From assembly GCA_016717265.1 (NCBI GenBank), contig JADKFX010000001.1, positions 1,624,501 to 1,688,500 on the forward strand: 64,000 nt of DNA, written 5' to 3'. Both the position numbers and the translations under genes were made by a program. This document shows, piece by piece, positions 63,638 to 64,000 of this stretch; within the stretch, counting starts at the first letter, position 1, and each line of letters begins with the position of its first letter. This DNA comes from Saprospiraceae bacterium (lineage in GTDB: Bacteria; Bacteroidota; Bacteroidia; Chitinophagales; Saprospiraceae). The notes under the pieces were generated by a model that saw nothing but the letters and a program-made list of their open reading frames with translations, searched no databases and was not told the DNA's origin.

Positions 63638-64000
63638 ATGGAAGTACTTTTTGAAAAAATTGCAATTTATACAAGTGTTTTTTTGCTTTGTATTATTATT
63701 ATTTATTTTTATTTAAGAAAACTTTCGAAGGAATCTAAAGTAGTTGAAACCAAAATTCAATTAGCAAAAAAGGAAGGCACTTTTGAACCGGTATCGCTGC
63801 ATCCAGTGATTGATTTAAATACCTGTATAAAAAGTGGTGCTTGCATTGAAGCTTGTCCTGAAAAAGATATATTAGGCATTGTAAATGGACGCGCAACACT
63901 TGTAAATGCATCCTTATGTGTTGGTCATGGAGCTTGCTTTCATGCATGTCCAGTAGAGGCTATCAGTTTAGTTATAGGGACTGAAAAAAGAGGTGTTGAC
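63638..64000 (+). CDS. Ferredoxin-domain oxidoreductase, membrane-anchored, truncated by window edge
   Basis: The first 121 codons of a longer gene. A membrane helix (IYTSVFLLCIIIIYFYLRK) is followed by a short linker and a two-cluster ferredoxin domain: CIKSGACIEACPEKD and CVGHGACFHACPVEA, each with the cysteines of a [4Fe-4S] site. The last visible residues (GTEKRGVD) are followed, in the family I have in mind, by a FAD/NAD(P)-binding domain, so this is probably a flavin- and Fe-S-dependent oxidoreductase. The ATG is two bases after the stop of the haem-b-like gene, so the pair is an operon. The remainder lies beyond the window. Confidence 0.72.
   Translation, partial: MEVLFEKIAIYTSVFLLCIIIIYFYLRKLSKESKVVETKIQLAKKEGTFEPVSLHPVIDLNTCIKSGACIEACPEKDILGIVNGRATLVNASLCVGHGACFHACPVEAISLVIGTEKRGVD

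Overview
This is an AT-rich chromosomal window from a member of the Bacteroidota, most likely the Saprospiria/Chitinophagia side of the phylum. The evidence is type IX secretion sorting domains of both kinds (CHU_C/type B at the end of the 25292-28807 gene, type A at the ends of the 46007-49936, 59440-61080 and probably 8136-9653 genes), Bacteroidota-restricted families (BatA-type N-terminal double-membrane domain, DUF4199, DUF3127, zinc-less DksA-like protein, short type III-fold arginine decarboxylase), and Bacteroidota-type promoters (TTTG, about 21 bases, TAnnTTTG). I see no insertion sequence, prophage, CRISPR array, tRNA or rRNA. Gene order looks like ordinary chromosome with several secreted-protein islands. 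Species cannot be named from the sequence alone.

Layout. 1-3.7 kb: leftward surface-glycan genes (GT2, GT4, heptose isomerase GmhA and heptose-bisphosphate phosphatase GmhB). 3.7-9.7 kb: small membrane protein, small lipoprotein, a dihydroorotase homologue without its metal-binding histidines directly behind a BatA-like protein, and a secreted beta-helix protein. 9.8-13.1 kb: a large Dna2-like nuclease-helicase fusion. 13.5-15.9 kb: OmpA-type lipoprotein and amino-acid permease, separated by a strong terminator. 16.1-19.8 kb: polyamine genes (arginine decarboxylase, agmatinase, deoxyhypusine-synthase-like enzyme) with a 23-copy heptanucleotide array just before the third gene. 19.8-25.2 kb: DksA-like regulator, a newly noted 54-residue ORF, CorA, a polysaccharide-deacetylase-like protein, a barrel-like protein and lipoyl synthase. 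25.3-28.8 kb: large cysteine-module adhesin-like protein. 28.9-33.8 kb: alkaline phosphatase, DprA, a TMTC-like membrane protein and an outer-membrane protein.

34-38.3 kb: an RRM protein, a DEAD-box helicase, RseP and HscB. 38.4-41.8 kb: an O-antigen ligase-like protein and the isc genes (iscS-iscU-iscA). 42.2-45.7 kb: MeaB, M23 peptidase, peroxiredoxin and a metal-binding lipoprotein in one rightward run. 46-49.9 kb: a 1309-residue secreted protein with HYR-like, dockerin-like and cohesin-like regions. 50-52.5 kb: a DUF3127 OB-fold protein, an unknown exported protein and ProS. 52.6-59.2 kb: low-complexity exported protein, FadL-type porin, YaaA, penicillin-acylase-family enzyme and a small membrane protein. 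59.4-61.9 kb: a Kelch-like secreted protein, a DoxX protein and a second A-type Fe-S carrier. 62-64 kb: membrane-anchored unknown, a haem-b-like membrane protein and the start of a ferredoxin-domain oxidoreductase cut by the window edge.

Functional themes are cell envelope and secreted adhesins, Fe-S cluster assembly (iscS/U/A, hscB, a second A-type carrier, lipoyl synthase as a client), polyamine synthesis and RNA/DNA maintenance. No complete new defence or mobile system is visible. The least explained items are the heptamer array in front of the DHS-like gene, the Dna2-like fusion, the metal-ligand-less dihydroorotase paired with a BatA protein, and the pair of DUF3127 with an overlapping unknown. 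Family names are assigned by reading motifs, without database searches.
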